DNA of 22,082 nucleotides, taken from a virus. The stretch is taken from positions 1 to 22,082 of IMG/VR virus record IMGVR_UViG_3300030390_000616; one strand, written 5' to 3'. Positions 1-7,785 of the stretch are shown here, in pieces. A model generated the notes under the pieces. That model made no database searches and was not told the DNA's origin. It saw only the letters and a program-made list of their open reading frames with translations. Every line of letters begins with the position of its first letter. The first letter of the stretch is position 1. The position numbers were made by a program, and so were the translations under genes.

Positions 1-269
1 CCTTGTGGTGCAGCGTAGTCAGGGTCTCCCAGTAGGAATGTGCCTACCTGTCCCTTTAGAGCTAATAGCATAGCCTTCCACGGTGCAGCTAGATCACGAC
101 GAACAGAAGGTATGCCAACCGAAGCACTCCACTGTTGACCTCCGTAGGAAATAACCTGTTGTTTGTACGAGAACGGAGAAGCAGATACAGCAGTAGTATT
201 AGAGGCACGTAGTTCAATCTGTGCAATTCCAATACCAGTTGGTAGGTTTAGTGGGTAGCTTATCGCCAT
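1..269 (-). CDS. Distal-tail-like minor tail protein (partial, 3' end outside window)
   Basis: The first 89 codons of a protein that continues past the left edge. The start is an ATG at 269 with an AAGGAAA ribosome binding site about 7 nt upstream. The visible residues include SPFSYKQQV, then GGQQWSASVGIP, then LKGQVGTFLLGDP. This order (an 'SPF..KQQV' strand, a 'G..W.A' strand and a terminal 'L.L.G..GTFLLGDP' strand) matches a widespread phage family I recall sitting directly after the tape measure gene. In that position it usually encodes a distal tail or tail-tip hub-like component. The gene follows the tape measure after a 14-nt gap, the expected place for it. The role rests on motif recall and context, and the C-terminal part cannot be seen. 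Confidence 0.7.
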   Translation of the reverse strand, partial: MAISYPLNLPTGIGIAQIELRASNTTAVSASPFSYKQQVISYGGQQWSASVGIPSVRRDLAAPWKAMLLALKGQVGTFLLGDPDYAAPQ

Positions 270-283
270 AGTATATTTCCTTA

Positions 284-2818
284 TTAGTTAAAGGCAGCTT
301 TAGTCGATCCACCCCTCCGACGAGATTCTATGACAGACGCTTTAGCTAGTTCTGCTATTCTAGGAGCAGCCTGTGCAATCAACTTCTTAACACTGTCGTC
401 TCCGTTAGCTTGGAAGTTGAAGGACTGACTTATGTTAATGACGTCACCGCCACCGCCTTCTGCTTGTACACCTAGCTTACCATTAGCACCTCGCTTGAGT
501 GGCATGATAGCTTCAGGGCCAGCTTCTCCCATGAGGCCAACCTTGTTACCTGCCATAGGGAAGTTAGTAGGTCCATTCACGACACCACCGTTAGCGTAGG
601 CTTGTACTTGAGCGCCCTCCGAGAAGACATTGCCGTTAGCACTGCCCCCACCAAAGAAGCCGCTAACCATGCTCATAAAACCACCCTTTGCATCCATAGC
701 AAGTTTAGCTGATGCAACCATCTCTTGTACGACAAGAACCCTGTAGAGTTCCTTGATGATCTCAGAAGCCATAGACTTAAAGGCATCCTTAACGCTCATG
801 GTGCCATCAATCATAGCCATCATACCGTTTTCTACAGAACCTGTGATTGAATCAATTAAGGCTTGTCGTTTTCCTTCGATCTCAATTAACTCAAGGTTCT
901 TTTCGATCTGTCGCTCAAGTCCAGCTTCAGTCTTGGGGAAGTTTTCTCCCATAGTAACGCCCATTGCTTGCATTACTTTTTGTCTTGCTTCTGATTTACC
1001 CAAGAGTTGGGTCTCTAAGTTTACTTGTTCCCGTAGCTTCTCTAGGTCTGTCTTCTTTGAAGCCTTACTCTTATCGCCCTTCAAGGAGTCTTGGTAAGCC
1101 TTCCTTAGCTCCGCTAGCCTCTGTGCAGCAACATCTTGTGATGCTTCTCCGAAACTACCAGACCCTGCATTAAAGGAGGCTCTCGCTGCTCTTACGGTTG
1201 CCTCTCGCAGAGCAGCTTCATTTAAGATGTTGTCGATACGTTGTTGGTGGATGTCGTCTTCTAACTGCTGCTCGTTTTTGGCGTAGTTCATGCCATTAGC
1301 TCTTCTGAGATCAACAGCGTCTTTATCAGCTTTAACCCTAGCTTCGTGTTCAGCATGTATACGGTCAACCTGAGACTGAAGTATCTCAGCCTGAATGGCA
1401 TCCTCTTGAGAAGCATAGGCTAGACCAGCGGTCCTACGTAAAGCTATTTGGTCTTGGAGAGCTTTATGCTCGTCCTTAATATGATCGACACGCTGCTGAT
1501 GCATTTGAGACTCAAGGTCTTGTTGCTCTCTGGCGTAGGATAAACCAACAGCCCTGCGTAAAGCTATTTCTTCCTCAGTGTTTTTATTCTTAGTCTTCAA
1601 CTCATCTTCAAGAAGCTCAATCCTCATTTGGTGAGCATCTGCTTGGTCCTGCTGCTCAGAACGAAAGTACTCTGACCCAGCATTTCTACGAGCTTTCTTT
1701 GCATCCTCTATGGCTGCAAGACGTAGCTTATTCTCTTCCTTGTTATTTTTAACCCATGCTTTGTGCATAGACATCTGAAGTTCTTGTTCCGCCTTGAAGT
1801 AAGCTAGTCCAGCAGCCATACGAAGCTTAAGAGCATCTTTGTCTAGTTCAGCAGCTATTGCTAGTCTTGCAGCCTCAGCTTGAGCTAGTCCCCAAGCGCT
1901 TCCGATAATATCCTGATAATTAGCTAGTTGTGATTTCTGGGAAGTCTCTAATTTACCCTGAAGTTCTAATAAGGCTACTTCAGTATCAACAAGGGCTGTA
2001 AAATACTCTAGTTGAGCCTCAGTCATTTGACCAGCAGAACCGACTAACAACTCAAACTGCTCTCTCATTGCAGTAGCAGCTTCGACCTGTTGAGTTAATC
2101 CCTCAGCAGTCTTTAGTTTGTGTAAGGCGTTCCTGAAACGGATAGCAGAGTCACCACCAATCCTGAGAGCGTTATACATATCCTCTGCACGACTTACGTT
2201 TCCCCAAGCGCTACCATTGTACATAGAAAGAAGCTCTTCTTTAAGCCCCTTAGCTGCGTCCATAGCCTCTCTAAAGCCTAGCTGTTGCATAGCACGAGCT
2301 AAAGACCTAACGCTAGGCCCAGCAGCACCAAACCTATCAGATAGCTCTTTAAAGTCAGCGTTTACGAGCTTAGTAGTCTCATCTATTTTACTTAGTGCAG
2401 CATCAAGGTCTTTTAAGGCGCTCTCAAGAGTTCTACTGGCAGATGAGCCAGCTATCATGTTATAAGCCATACCACCTACAGCAGCACCGATAGCAATGAC
2501 AGCACCGATGACAGCACCTTGGGGGCCGAATACACCAGCGAACTGTGAACCCTGCTGACCAAAGGCTGTGAAGAAGCTCGTACCACTTTGAAGTTGGACC
2601 ACGAAATCCTGTAGCTGGTAGCCACCTTGCTGGATTTGCATGTTGAAAGTGTTCATCTTCTTCCCGCCCATAGCGGAAACTTTACCAAACTGGTTCATAC
2701 CTCTTGAGGCTTTGTCAAGACCCTTACCAGCAACCTTACCAGAGTTACCTAATTGGTCAATCCTATTATCTGCTTTAACAACATCAGATGAGTCCACTAT
2801 GATCTTAATATCAGCCAT
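284..2818 (-). CDS. Tail tape measure protein
   Basis: An 844-residue protein that sets tail length and is packed inside the tail tube; it probably assists DNA delivery. The largest tail gene, following the chaperones, is the classic context. The ATG at 2818 has AAGGGTGG just upstream and overlaps the end of the chaperone frame by 8 nt. Residues 94-123 form a glycine/alanine-rich hydrophobic stretch that could span a membrane. Residues 130-650 are highly helical and charged, with five to six imperfect repeats of 40-45 residues at 329-541. The C-terminus has a Gly-rich segment (712-730), then the NGGVVNGPT and GLMGEAGPEAIMPL motifs (743-774), a hallmark of lambda-type tape measure C-termini. 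At about 3 residues per helical turn-and-a-half, the length would suit a tail somewhat over 100 nm; this is only a rough inference. No frameshift was seen. Confidence 0.93.
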   Translation of the reverse strand: MADIKIIVDSSDVVKADNRIDQLGNSGKVAGKGLDKASRGMNQFGKVSAMGGKKMNTFNMQIQQGGYQLQDFVVQLQSGTSFFTAFGQQGSQFAGVFGPQGAVIGAVIAIGAAVGGMAYNMIAGSSASRTLESALKDLDAALSKIDETTKLVNADFKELSDRFGAAGPSVRSLARAMQQLGFREAMDAAKGLKEELLSMYNGSAWGNVSRAEDMYNALRIGGDSAIRFRNALHKLKTAEGLTQQVEAATAMREQFELLVGSAGQMTEAQLEYFTALVDTEVALLELQGKLETSQKSQLANYQDIIGSAWGLAQAEAARLAIAAELDKDALKLRMAAGLAYFKAEQELQMSMHKAWVKNNKEENKLRLAAIEDAKKARRNAGSEYFRSEQQDQADAHQMRIELLEDELKTKNKNTEEEIALRRAVGLSYAREQQDLESQMHQQRVDHIKDEHKALQDQIALRRTAGLAYASQEDAIQAEILQSQVDRIHAEHEARVKADKDAVDLRRANGMNYAKNEQQLEDDIHQQRIDNILNEAALREATVRAARASFNAGSGSFGEASQDVAAQRLAELRKAYQDSLKGDKSKASKKTDLEKLREQVNLETQLLGKSEARQKVMQAMGVTMGENFPKTEAGLERQIEKNLELIEIEGKRQALIDSITGSVENGMMAMIDGTMSVKDAFKSMASEIIKELYRVLVVQEMVASAKLAMDAKGGFMSMVSGFFGGGSANGNVFSEGAQVQAYANGGVVNGPTNFPMAGNKVGLMGEAGPEAIMPLKRGANGKLGVQAEGGGGDVINISQSFNFQANGDDSVKKLIAQAAPRIAELAKASVIESRRRGGSTKAAFN
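1196..1834 (-). repeat. Imperfect 40-45-codon tandem repeats inside the tape measure gene
   Basis: Tape measure residues 329-541 consist of five clear units and a sixth decayed one. The pattern is L-R-x-A-x-G-x-x-Y, then E-Q-x-L, then H-Q-x-R-x-D-x-I. The Leu/Arg-Arg anchors fall near residues 332, 377, 420, 460, 504 and 544, so unit length varies between 40 and 45 residues. At the DNA level, the stretch CGTAAAGCTATTT occurs at 1437 and again exactly 120 bp further at 1557. The units are predicted helical and probably act as coiled-coil length modules. Confidence 0.85.
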
Positions 2819-3143
2819 TCGCCACCCTTAAATATTCTAAGTCTATTCTCTTAATAGCCTCGATTTCCCAAGGCTCCGTAGATGTCTCTGTCACTTCTTT
2901 CCAAGCCTTTATCTGCTCGTAGCCTATAGCCAGTGGTCCATTCATCCCTGATCCTCTGCTAGAGCTTAAACTAACAAAGGCAGACCAGACATGAGATATA
3001 AGCACAGGGAAGGGTGTCGGGGGTTCCAATGCTTCTAACTTACGTCCAGTCTGCCTTTCTACTTGTTCAAGATGTTCTCGTTCTGTAGTTCCGTTCTGAT
3101 CTGGGAGGTTGAGCTTAAACTGATGTGCAGCCCACTCAACCAA
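2811..3143 (-). CDS. Tail assembly chaperone, downstream (GT-like) frame
   Basis: A 110-residue reading frame lying between the first chaperone and the tape measure. The C-terminal half has the pattern GSGMNGPLAIGYEQIKAW, then E-P-W-E-I-E-A-I-K-R-I-D-L-E-Y-L. This matches small proteins I recall in the same slot of many phages, the equivalent of the T extension of lambda gpGT. The first possible start is a TTG at 3143, nine bases past the stop of the upstream gene, with only a distant GAAGG. The frame is -1 relative to the upstream gene and stays open back to about 3176. The extra codons read naturally (FYEGLICKLVEWA), so the true product may be a frameshift fusion rather than a separate protein. 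The end overlaps the tape measure start by 8 nt. Confidence 0.75.
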   Translation of the reverse strand: MVEWAAHQFKLNLPDQNGTTEREHLEQVERQTGRKLEALEPPTPFPVLISHVWSAFVSLSSSRGSGMNGPLAIGYEQIKAWKEVTETSTEPWEIEAIKRIDLEYLRVANG

Positions 3144-3151
3144 CTTACAGA

Positions 3152-3550
3152 TCAGACCTTCATAAAATCCAGAGAGTCAGTCACGACCTCCTCAATCTGA
3201 TTGCGTATCCAAAAGACTTCTTCGTAAAGACTTCTAGCTTTGCCTACAGTTAGCTCTGGTTTCTCTCCGTCATAAGTAATATCCCAAGCTGTCGTAGCTT
3301 TAGCTAGAACCTCCAGCGTAGCTTCTTCGATGTCTGAGTAGTCTATGTCGTCAGACTTATTCTTCTGAGCCTTCTTGAGCCTCTTGCTAATTTGTTCATG
3401 CTGGAACTTCTTGTATTCTTTAGAGTGCGGAGCAAGAATAGTAATTGTCATAGCAGTGCCATCATCATTCTTCAGGACTTCTCCTGTCGAGGGGTGCTTT
3501 ATTTCTACAACAACATCATTTAAGTTCGGGGTTAAGTCTTTTAAGTCCAT
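3152..3550 (-). CDS. Tail assembly chaperone (G-like)
   Basis: A 132-residue, strongly charged protein between the tail tube and tape measure genes, where siphophages encode the chaperone that coats the tape measure and recruits tube subunits. The N-terminus is a beta-rich segment (V-E-I-K-H-P-S-T-G-E at about 16-25). The middle is a lysine-rich helix with HSKEYKKFQHEQ (42-53). The C-terminus has the typical 'A-R-S-L-Y-E-E-V-F-W-I-R-N-Q-I' helix (107-121) ending in DFMKV. The ATG at 3550 has AAGGAAC eight bases upstream. A hairpin between it and the tail tube gene may reduce read-through into this gene, consistent with the lower chaperone dose needed. Sequence and position agree, but family identity is from recall only. 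Confidence 0.82.
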   Translation of the reverse strand: MDLKDLTPNLNDVVVEIKHPSTGEVLKNDDGTAMTITILAPHSKEYKKFQHEQISKRLKKAQKNKSDDIDYSDIEEATLEVLAKATTAWDITYDGEKPELTVGKARSLYEEVFWIRNQIEEVVTDSLDFMKV

Positions 3551-3583
3551 GTCAGGTTCCTTTTCGGGGATTTATGTCGGGTG

Positions 3584-3623
3584 ATTAAAGTGTGGAGACC
3601 CCGACCCGACTCAGGGCCTCCAC
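3584..3623 (-). terminator. Hairpin after the tail tube gene, likely weak terminator or attenuator
   Basis: On the minus strand GTGGAGGCCC (3623-3614) pairs with GGGTCTCCAC (3601-3592), a 10-bp stem with one G-U pair and a 12-nt loop. ACTTTAAT follows, so the U-tract is short. It sits 19 nt after the tail tube stop codon. The loop and flanks also hold GTCGGG and CCCGAC copies that could form an alternative fold. The stem is clear; terminator strength is inferred. Confidence 0.6.
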
Positions 3624-3641
3624 GTACCTACGCAGGTATTC

Positions 3642-4559
3642 TTATGCTGGTCGTGTAATCTGTAAGTTAGTCAAGAGTGTAGAATCACGAAGAGCTACAA
3701 AGGACATAGTTACCATACGACTAGTTGGGCCATCGACACCAACATCAGCGCTATTGATCTTCACTCGTGGGAAGTCAAATGTGTAAGCGTTTGCACCTGT
3801 AGGATCGTCTACAGATACTTGAATTGCTGATTCTGTCTCGTTCAAGAAACGGTTAATCAGGGAAGCATCTTCAAAGTACACAGTCATAGTGCCTTCTACT
3901 TCTGCACGACCATACTCAAGTGAAGGTGCGCTGTCGGAGCCAATCACAAAGGTTGGAGCGAAGGAGTTAGTCAGTGTGAAGTCTAGACTAGTTACGATAG
4001 CCGAAGCTACTGCGTTTCCTACGTTACCAATGGAAATTGCCCCTGAGTAAGCATCAAAGGGTTGAGCGCCAGAGGCTGCTGTCTGTGTCTTTTCAGTGCC
4101 GCTGATGGTCATGTCTTTACCTACCATACCAAAGGTAGTTGTTACCATCTGGTTAGGGGCAAGAGTAATAGCCAGAGTGGAAACTGAGCAGCCTGTGAAC
4201 AAACGAGCTTGGTCGATGTCAGCAGCGAAGTCTTCGATAGACAGGAAGGTTGGAATTACACCAACTTTGAGCCTATAAGTAGCGCCATCAAAGACACTGA
4301 GCAGAGCTGACTCAAGTAGTGTGTCGTAGTCACCGTCACGCAGGTCAACTACAATATCACCAGCGACTTGACGATTACCCTGACGATTAACTCTTGGCAT
4401 ACGATCAGATTCTATATCTGTGCCAGCTAAGATGTCCTTAGTTAAGTTCATTGATTGAGTGCTGAAAGGTAGGTTAGTAAAGTTTCCTGCTGGTGTTACA
4501 CCAAAGGTAACTTCCTTTACGAATGATAGACTGGATCGTGATCCTTGTGCGAATGCCAT
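3642..4559 (-). CDS. Major tail tube protein
   Basis: A 305-residue protein that should polymerise into rings forming the tail tube. The N-terminus SRSSLSFVKEVTFGVTPAG (7-25), followed by D-I-E-S-D-R at about 48-53 and the 'D-G-D-Y-D-T-L-L-E-S-A-L' segment near 75-86, is the signature of the Phage_tube_2 type of tail tube protein. It is rich in Thr, Ser, Ala and beta-strand sequence. The C-terminal third (PTGANAYTFDFPRVKINSA) resembles the Ig-like half of such proteins. The ATG at 4559 has CGGAGA at good spacing. It lies between the tail terminator and the chaperones and is followed by a strong hairpin, as expected for a highly expressed structural gene. Confidence 0.9.
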   Translation of the reverse strand: MAFAQGSRSSLSFVKEVTFGVTPAGNFTNLPFSTQSMNLTKDILAGTDIESDRMPRVNRQGNRQVAGDIVVDLRDGDYDTLLESALLSVFDGATYRLKVGVIPTFLSIEDFAADIDQARLFTGCSVSTLAITLAPNQMVTTTFGMVGKDMTISGTEKTQTAASGAQPFDAYSGAISIGNVGNAVASAIVTSLDFTLTNSFAPTFVIGSDSAPSLEYGRAEVEGTMTVYFEDASLINRFLNETESAIQVSVDDPTGANAYTFDFPRVKINSADVGVDGPTSRMVTMSFVALRDSTLLTNLQITRPA

Positions 4560-4573
4560 ATTGTATTCTCCGA

Positions 4574-4999
4574 TTATGTGTTATAGATATACCAGCCTAT
4601 GTTGACTGGGACTGTGTACCAAGGGGTGTCAATACGGCCTTGCTGGCGTTCAGCGTAGCGTATACGAACGATGTATGTATCTGCATCTACCACAATAGAT
4701 ATGTCAGTAGTAGCTGCAAAGGCGTTAGTGATTGTGTTACAAGTAGTGTCAGATAGAGCAGGACCACTTCCTTCCGGTGCATGCACCATTACGTTAAACA
4801 AACCCTGATACAAGAGTTGAGGGTTTAAGCCACGAGTAGCAGGTTGTGTTACCGTGGGAATGAATGTCGGCTCAACAAATAGTGTGCCTGTGGTTGGGGT
4901 AAATACTACGTTCTCGTAAGCTACAGGGATTGCTCCAACGGTATTTGCGAGCTTGGTCTCTAAGGCAGCACGTATACTGTTGTAGATATTATTAGCCAT
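4574..4999 (-). CDS. Tail terminator / tail completion protein
   Basis: A 141-residue protein directly upstream of the tail tube gene, the usual position of the tail terminator that caps the tube and attaches it to the head. I place the start at the ATG at 4999, because GGAGAG lies 5-11 nt upstream; an in-frame extension to 5026 would bury that ribosome binding site and overlap the neighbour more. The protein opens with NNIYNSIRAALETKLANT (a helix) and continues with beta-rich sequence. NPQLLYQGLFNVMVHAPEG near 60-78 and the late RIRYAERQQGRIDTPWYTVP segment resemble DUF4128-like gpU-type terminators. The start overlaps the previous stop by 8 nt (ATGGCTAA), implying translational coupling. 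Family assignment is moderate. Confidence 0.78.
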   Translation of the reverse strand: MANNIYNSIRAALETKLANTVGAIPVAYENVVFTPTTGTLFVEPTFIPTVTQPATRGLNPQLLYQGLFNVMVHAPEGSGPALSDTTCNTITNAFAATTDISIVVDADTYIVRIRYAERQQGRIDTPWYTVPVNIGWYIYNT

Positions 5000-5405
5000 A
5001 TATGCTCTCCAATTTAGCAAAGACAAAGTAACCAGCAGTTCTCTGCCAACCTTCCCCGAACTCTACATCATATGCGTGAGGTGAGTTGTTCCTGAGTTGA
5101 ATGCTCTGTAGGTCTTCTAGTTCTGTGACTCTGGTCAAGTCTTGCATTAGGTTGTCGTAACCTTGTTGCCGTTCAGCCTGTACGTTTGCTCCTCTAGGAA
5201 GTTCCTCAGATGATTTACCTCTTGGACGACCAGACCCTACTGTATAGGAAAATGAGTTGACATAAGCCCCAGTGGAAACAGGTGAGTAGTCTACAGCAGT
5301 TCTAGCTATGTCTTCTAGTCTATCTTTAACTTCTCCTAGTGCAAGAGAGTCTAAGTGTTTTAGTTTATTGTAGAAGGAGGCGTTGACAGAAAAGGTAGTC
5401 TTCAT
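4992..5405 (-). CDS. HK97 gp10-like head-tail / tail completion protein
   Basis: A 137-residue protein starting at the ATG at 5405, chosen because GGAGG lies 5-9 nt upstream. An in-frame extension to 5492 would run through the upstream gene and gives unlikely sequence. Residues near 25-50 carry the gp10-family pattern: a helix, then ARTAVDYSPVSTGAYVNSF, where an amphipathic helix precedes 'P-x-x-T-G-x-x-x-x-S'. The later SPHAYDVEFGEGWQRTAGY fits the family's 'Y-A-x-x-x-E-F-G' segment. Such proteins act at the neck or tail completion step. It begins 1 nt after the stop of the head closure gene and overlaps the tail terminator by 8 nt, so the connector genes are translationally linked. Confidence 0.82.
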   Translation of the reverse strand: MKTTFSVNASFYNKLKHLDSLALGEVKDRLEDIARTAVDYSPVSTGAYVNSFSYTVGSGRPRGKSSEELPRGANVQAERQQGYDNLMQDLTRVTELEDLQSIQLRNNSPHAYDVEFGEGWQRTAGYFVFAKLESIYG

Positions 5406-5406
5406 T

Positions 5407-5757
5407 TTACTCCTCCACATCACACAGGTAGCACACTGCTGTACCACCAGAGTAAATTGTGACAACCCTGCTAATCTTTGCGCTGTCTCCATTACCTAAT
5501 ATTATATCATCAGGGGTTGGTTCAGGAATAAAGCCTAGCGAGGGAATAACGCACTTACGAGTTCCACGTATGACTTCACTAGGGTTAAGGATGTTGTAGT
5601 CGTAGTAGTAACCCGTGAAGGTAGTGTCAGTTGTAGCTGATCCAGTAACAGACCCTGTAGCTGGGTTGTATGTACCAGCAGTTGTAATTTGACGTAAGGT
5701 GAGAGTTTCACCAAAGTCTTGTACTAACTTAAGGAGATCATAGGAACGGAATGACAT
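5407..5757 (-). CDS. Head closure / head-tail adaptor protein
   Basis: A 116-residue, beta-rich protein between the connector and the gp10-like gene. It starts with a helix (YDLLKLVQDFGETLTLRQI) followed by TTAGTYNPATGSVTGSAT, which matches the start of small SPP1 gp16 / HK97-type head-tail joining proteins: 'G..vtlrr...gtYdp.tG.vt'. The rest has RGTRKCVIPS and DDIILGNGDSAKISRV, typical of the strand that binds the connector ring. The ATG at 5757 has AAGGGAG at about 8 nt. The gene stops 1 nt before the next start. Context and motif agree; the exact family is not certain. Confidence 0.78.
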   Translation of the reverse strand: MSFRSYDLLKLVQDFGETLTLRQITTAGTYNPATGSVTGSATTDTTFTGYYYDYNILNPSEVIRGTRKCVIPSLGFIPEPTPDDIILGNGDSAKISRVVTIYSGGTAVCYLCDVEE

Positions 5758-5768
5758 AGCTTACTCCC

Positions 5769-6224
5769 TTAAGAATAGTCAGGTGTTTTGTAGCTTGGAG
5801 GGTTCTTGAACTGATCCATACGGAAGGCTGGAGGTAAACGGTTAGTGTTAGCCCTCACAGCATTGACCCTAGCGATAGTAATTCCTCCAGCTAGTACACC
5901 AATGGCAGCACCAGAAGTCTTAGCCTCGTACTGCAACTGATCTCCTAAAGTGGTGTAGTGCGACATCAGGTCTGAGTATTCAGCCTTGAGAGCGCCAGAG
6001 AGTTCTGTGCTAACCCTTCTGGCGTACTGAGCAGCTATTGTACGAGCTATCCATGAGGCTGCGTAGTAAATTCCGTTATTATTCTGGGAGAGAGCGAAAC
6101 CAATCTCTTCGTTCTGGGCTTGTTGATCTAAGGCGTTAGTATCGCCTACTAGCAACCTTACTGAGTTGAGACGACCAGAAGCCGTAGTTGTGTCCAAGTT
6201 AGTTGGATCGTATGACCATGCCAT
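5769..6224 (-). CDS. Head-tail connector (adaptor) protein
   Basis: A 151-residue protein whose first 45 residues, SYDPTNLDTTTASGRLNSVR then LLVGDTNALDQQAQNEEIGF, match the N-terminal helix and loop of small phage adaptor proteins ('vRlliGDtd..d..l.DeEI.f.L'). Next comes an alanine-rich helix (YYAASWIARTIAAQYARRV). The adaptor forms the ring between portal and head closure protein. The C-terminal part, with an AIGVLAGGITIARV patch and a Pro/Lys-rich tail, is less conserved. The ATG at 6224 has AAGGGA at 8 nt spacing. It leads the row of small connector genes after the capsid block. Confidence 0.83.
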   Translation of the reverse strand: MAWSYDPTNLDTTTASGRLNSVRLLVGDTNALDQQAQNEEIGFALSQNNNGIYYAASWIARTIAAQYARRVSTELSGALKAEYSDLMSHYTTLGDQLQYEAKTSGAAIGVLAGGITIARVNAVRANTNRLPPAFRMDQFKNPPSYKTPDYS

Positions 6225-6240
6225 TCAGTCGTCCCTTCAG

Positions 6241-6669
6241 TTATTTATCTACGAGAATAGTATCTCGAATACGGTAGAAGTCATCCATGATCCAGTTGCT
6301 GTTATTCAGGAACCTACGTATCAGACCTCTTTGTTTGTCGTCTATTGTTGACCTCTTGCACTTCTTCTTTTCAAACTCTGCCGTGCTAGATGTCCTAGAT
6401 TTTACCTCAGAGTTAAGAAGACCAACTAGAGTTGTCAGTTGTGATCCAGCCATCTCAGACAGCCTGTCTCCAACTTTATTCTGTACTTCAAGTTCTGCGT
6501 TGTGGTAGAGGCGTCCGTAATCGTACAGGGTGGCTACCTTGCTAGGTTCTACTCCTAGTTCTAGCCAGTTGAAGTGATCGCCATGTTTCCAAATCTTGCC
6601 GTTGCCAGAGAAGCCTTGCTTAATAAAGACGGGCCAGTCAACTTGGAATCCTAGATATGTGGGGTGCAT
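6241..6669 (-). CDS. Conserved phage protein of the head-neck block, function unknown
   Basis: A 142-residue protein between the major capsid and the connector. The N-terminal half has VDWPVFIKQGFSGNGKIWK, HGDHFNWLELGV, then KVATLYDYGRLYHN; I recall similar sequence from other phage head modules but cannot name a function. The second half is charged (EFEKKKCKRS) and ends in helical FLNNSNWIMDDFYRIRD. The ATG at 6669 has AAGGAAG at 5-11 nt. It is the first gene after the hairpin following the capsid gene, so its transcription is probably reduced relative to the capsid. It may be a minor capsid or connector component; that is only positional inference. Confidence 0.7.
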   Translation of the reverse strand: MHPTYLGFQVDWPVFIKQGFSGNGKIWKHGDHFNWLELGVEPSKVATLYDYGRLYHNAELEVQNKVGDRLSEMAGSQLTTLVGLLNSEVKSRTSSTAEFEKKKCKRSTIDDKQRGLIRRFLNNSNWIMDDFYRIRDTILVDK

Positions 6670-6708
6670 TTGTACTTCCTTATTTCTACTGTTATATTAT
6701 TTATAATT

Positions 6709-6737
6709 GGGTGATGCCCAGATTTCTCTGGGCACCC
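6709..6737 (-). terminator. Stem-loop after the major capsid gene
   Basis: In the minus-strand transcript GGGTGCCCAG and CTGGGCATCACCC form a stem: a GCCCAG/CTGGGC core of 6 bp with a 6-nt loop, plus an outer 4-bp helix after a 3-nt bulge. It lies 19 nt beyond the capsid stop codon. An AT-rich stretch follows (AATTATAAATAATA) with no clean U-run. It could be a partial terminator, a pause site or an mRNA-stabilising hairpin; the sequence does not decide which. Confidence 0.5.
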
Positions 6738-6756
6738 CATTAGTTAACGCTACCTA

Positions 6757-7761
6757 TTAGGCAATGATTGCGTTGAAGAAGTAACCCAATGATGGGCCGA
6801 CTAGCTTCATGTCATAGGACATCTTAACTTGGATATGCTCTGCAACCTGCTGACGCTTCAGCGCATCATCAGAGAATGACTCAACAGTAACACCAAGGTT
6901 GTTCGCGCCTTCGATGTTATTCCATGCAAAGGTCAAACCAGATGCTGGGGTCATAAGACCTGCACTTGATGGTGTGTAGCAAAGTAGTGCGTTCTTACCA
7001 CCAATAAAGGCAGATGCTTCTGTTGCACCGTCTGCTGCTGTGTTCTCTACAGCTTCCATGATGAGGAATTTCTCTACACCAAAGATTTCAGCCAACTTAG
7101 CGTCAACGATCAAAGCTGGGTTGTTGATGGTTGAACCACCGTTCAAACGAGCCAAGATGTCTGGGTGGTTGACTAAGATGTCGCGCACTGCCTTACCAAC
7201 AACCATTGTGTTGGGCTTGAAGCCACCAGATGTAAGCTGCATTGTCTGAGCAGCAAGAGTTACGTTAGCGATAGGAGTTGAGTTAGTGTAGTCACTCCAG
7301 AGGACAGGTTCGTTACCAGATGCAAAAGTTGCACCAGTTACGGATGTTCCCCAGACGCCATTTACGAAGAATGTAGAAGCGAACTGCTTCTCGCGGTGGA
7401 TTAACATACGGTTAACTAGCATCTGAGCGCCAGCAGAACGGATGTTCAGCATGTCATCTTCGTTAGCAAGTGTCTGCTCATCGAAGTCCATGCCGATGCC
7501 ATACACGTCAGCAAAGTAAGCGTCATTTGACAGCTTCTGGCCTACGCGGTTGACTTCTGTACGAGGCGCTAGTTTCTTAACGTCACCAGAGCGGTTAGCG
7601 TTTGCACGATCATACAGGTAGTATTTATCTGACTGCTTTGGAACACCAACGACAGGGAATACCTTATCGGCAACGAAAACAGTTTGCTCTTGTACATAGG
7701 CCAGTGTCAAGTTTGACAGTGGTGCGTCCAAATGTACCTGTGCGGGGGTCAATAGTGGCAT
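6757..7761 (-). CDS. Major capsid protein
   Basis: A 334-residue protein that should form the icosahedral shell, presumably with the HK97 fold. The N-terminus LSNLTLAYVQEQTVFVADKV then FPVVGVPKQSDKYYLYD (16-51) matches phage capsid proteins of this type: 'vs..y.q...fvAdkvfP.v.V.kqsgkY..yd'. The segment PRTEVNRVGQKLSNDAYFAD is followed by a helix with DFDEQTLANEDD (about 92-103). The C-terminus is beta-rich and ends with MKLVGPSLGYFFNAII. The ATG at 7761 has AAGGAAAT nearby. Position fits: decoration protein before it and connector genes after it. No N-terminal scaffold domain is fused; the separate scaffold-like gene lies two genes upstream. Confidence 0.93.
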   Translation of the reverse strand: MPLLTPAQVHLDAPLSNLTLAYVQEQTVFVADKVFPVVGVPKQSDKYYLYDRANANRSGDVKKLAPRTEVNRVGQKLSNDAYFADVYGIGMDFDEQTLANEDDMLNIRSAGAQMLVNRMLIHREKQFASTFFVNGVWGTSVTGATFASGNEPVLWSDYTNSTPIANVTLAAQTMQLTSGGFKPNTMVVGKAVRDILVNHPDILARLNGGSTINNPALIVDAKLAEIFGVEKFLIMEAVENTAADGATEASAFIGGKNALLCYTPSSAGLMTPASGLTFAWNNIEGANNLGVTVESFSDDALKRQQVAEHIQVKMSYDMKLVGPSLGYFFNAIIA

Positions 7762-7785
7762 ATTATATTTCCTTAATTCTAGCTA

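Noticed and set aside
5000-5026. Nine-codon N-terminal extension of the tail terminator
   Set aside because: The internal ATG at 4999 has a strong GGAG site at ideal spacing.
5406-5492. 29-codon N-terminal extension of the gp10-like gene
   Set aside because: It lies in another frame of the upstream gene, and the ATG at 5405 has GGAGG just before it.
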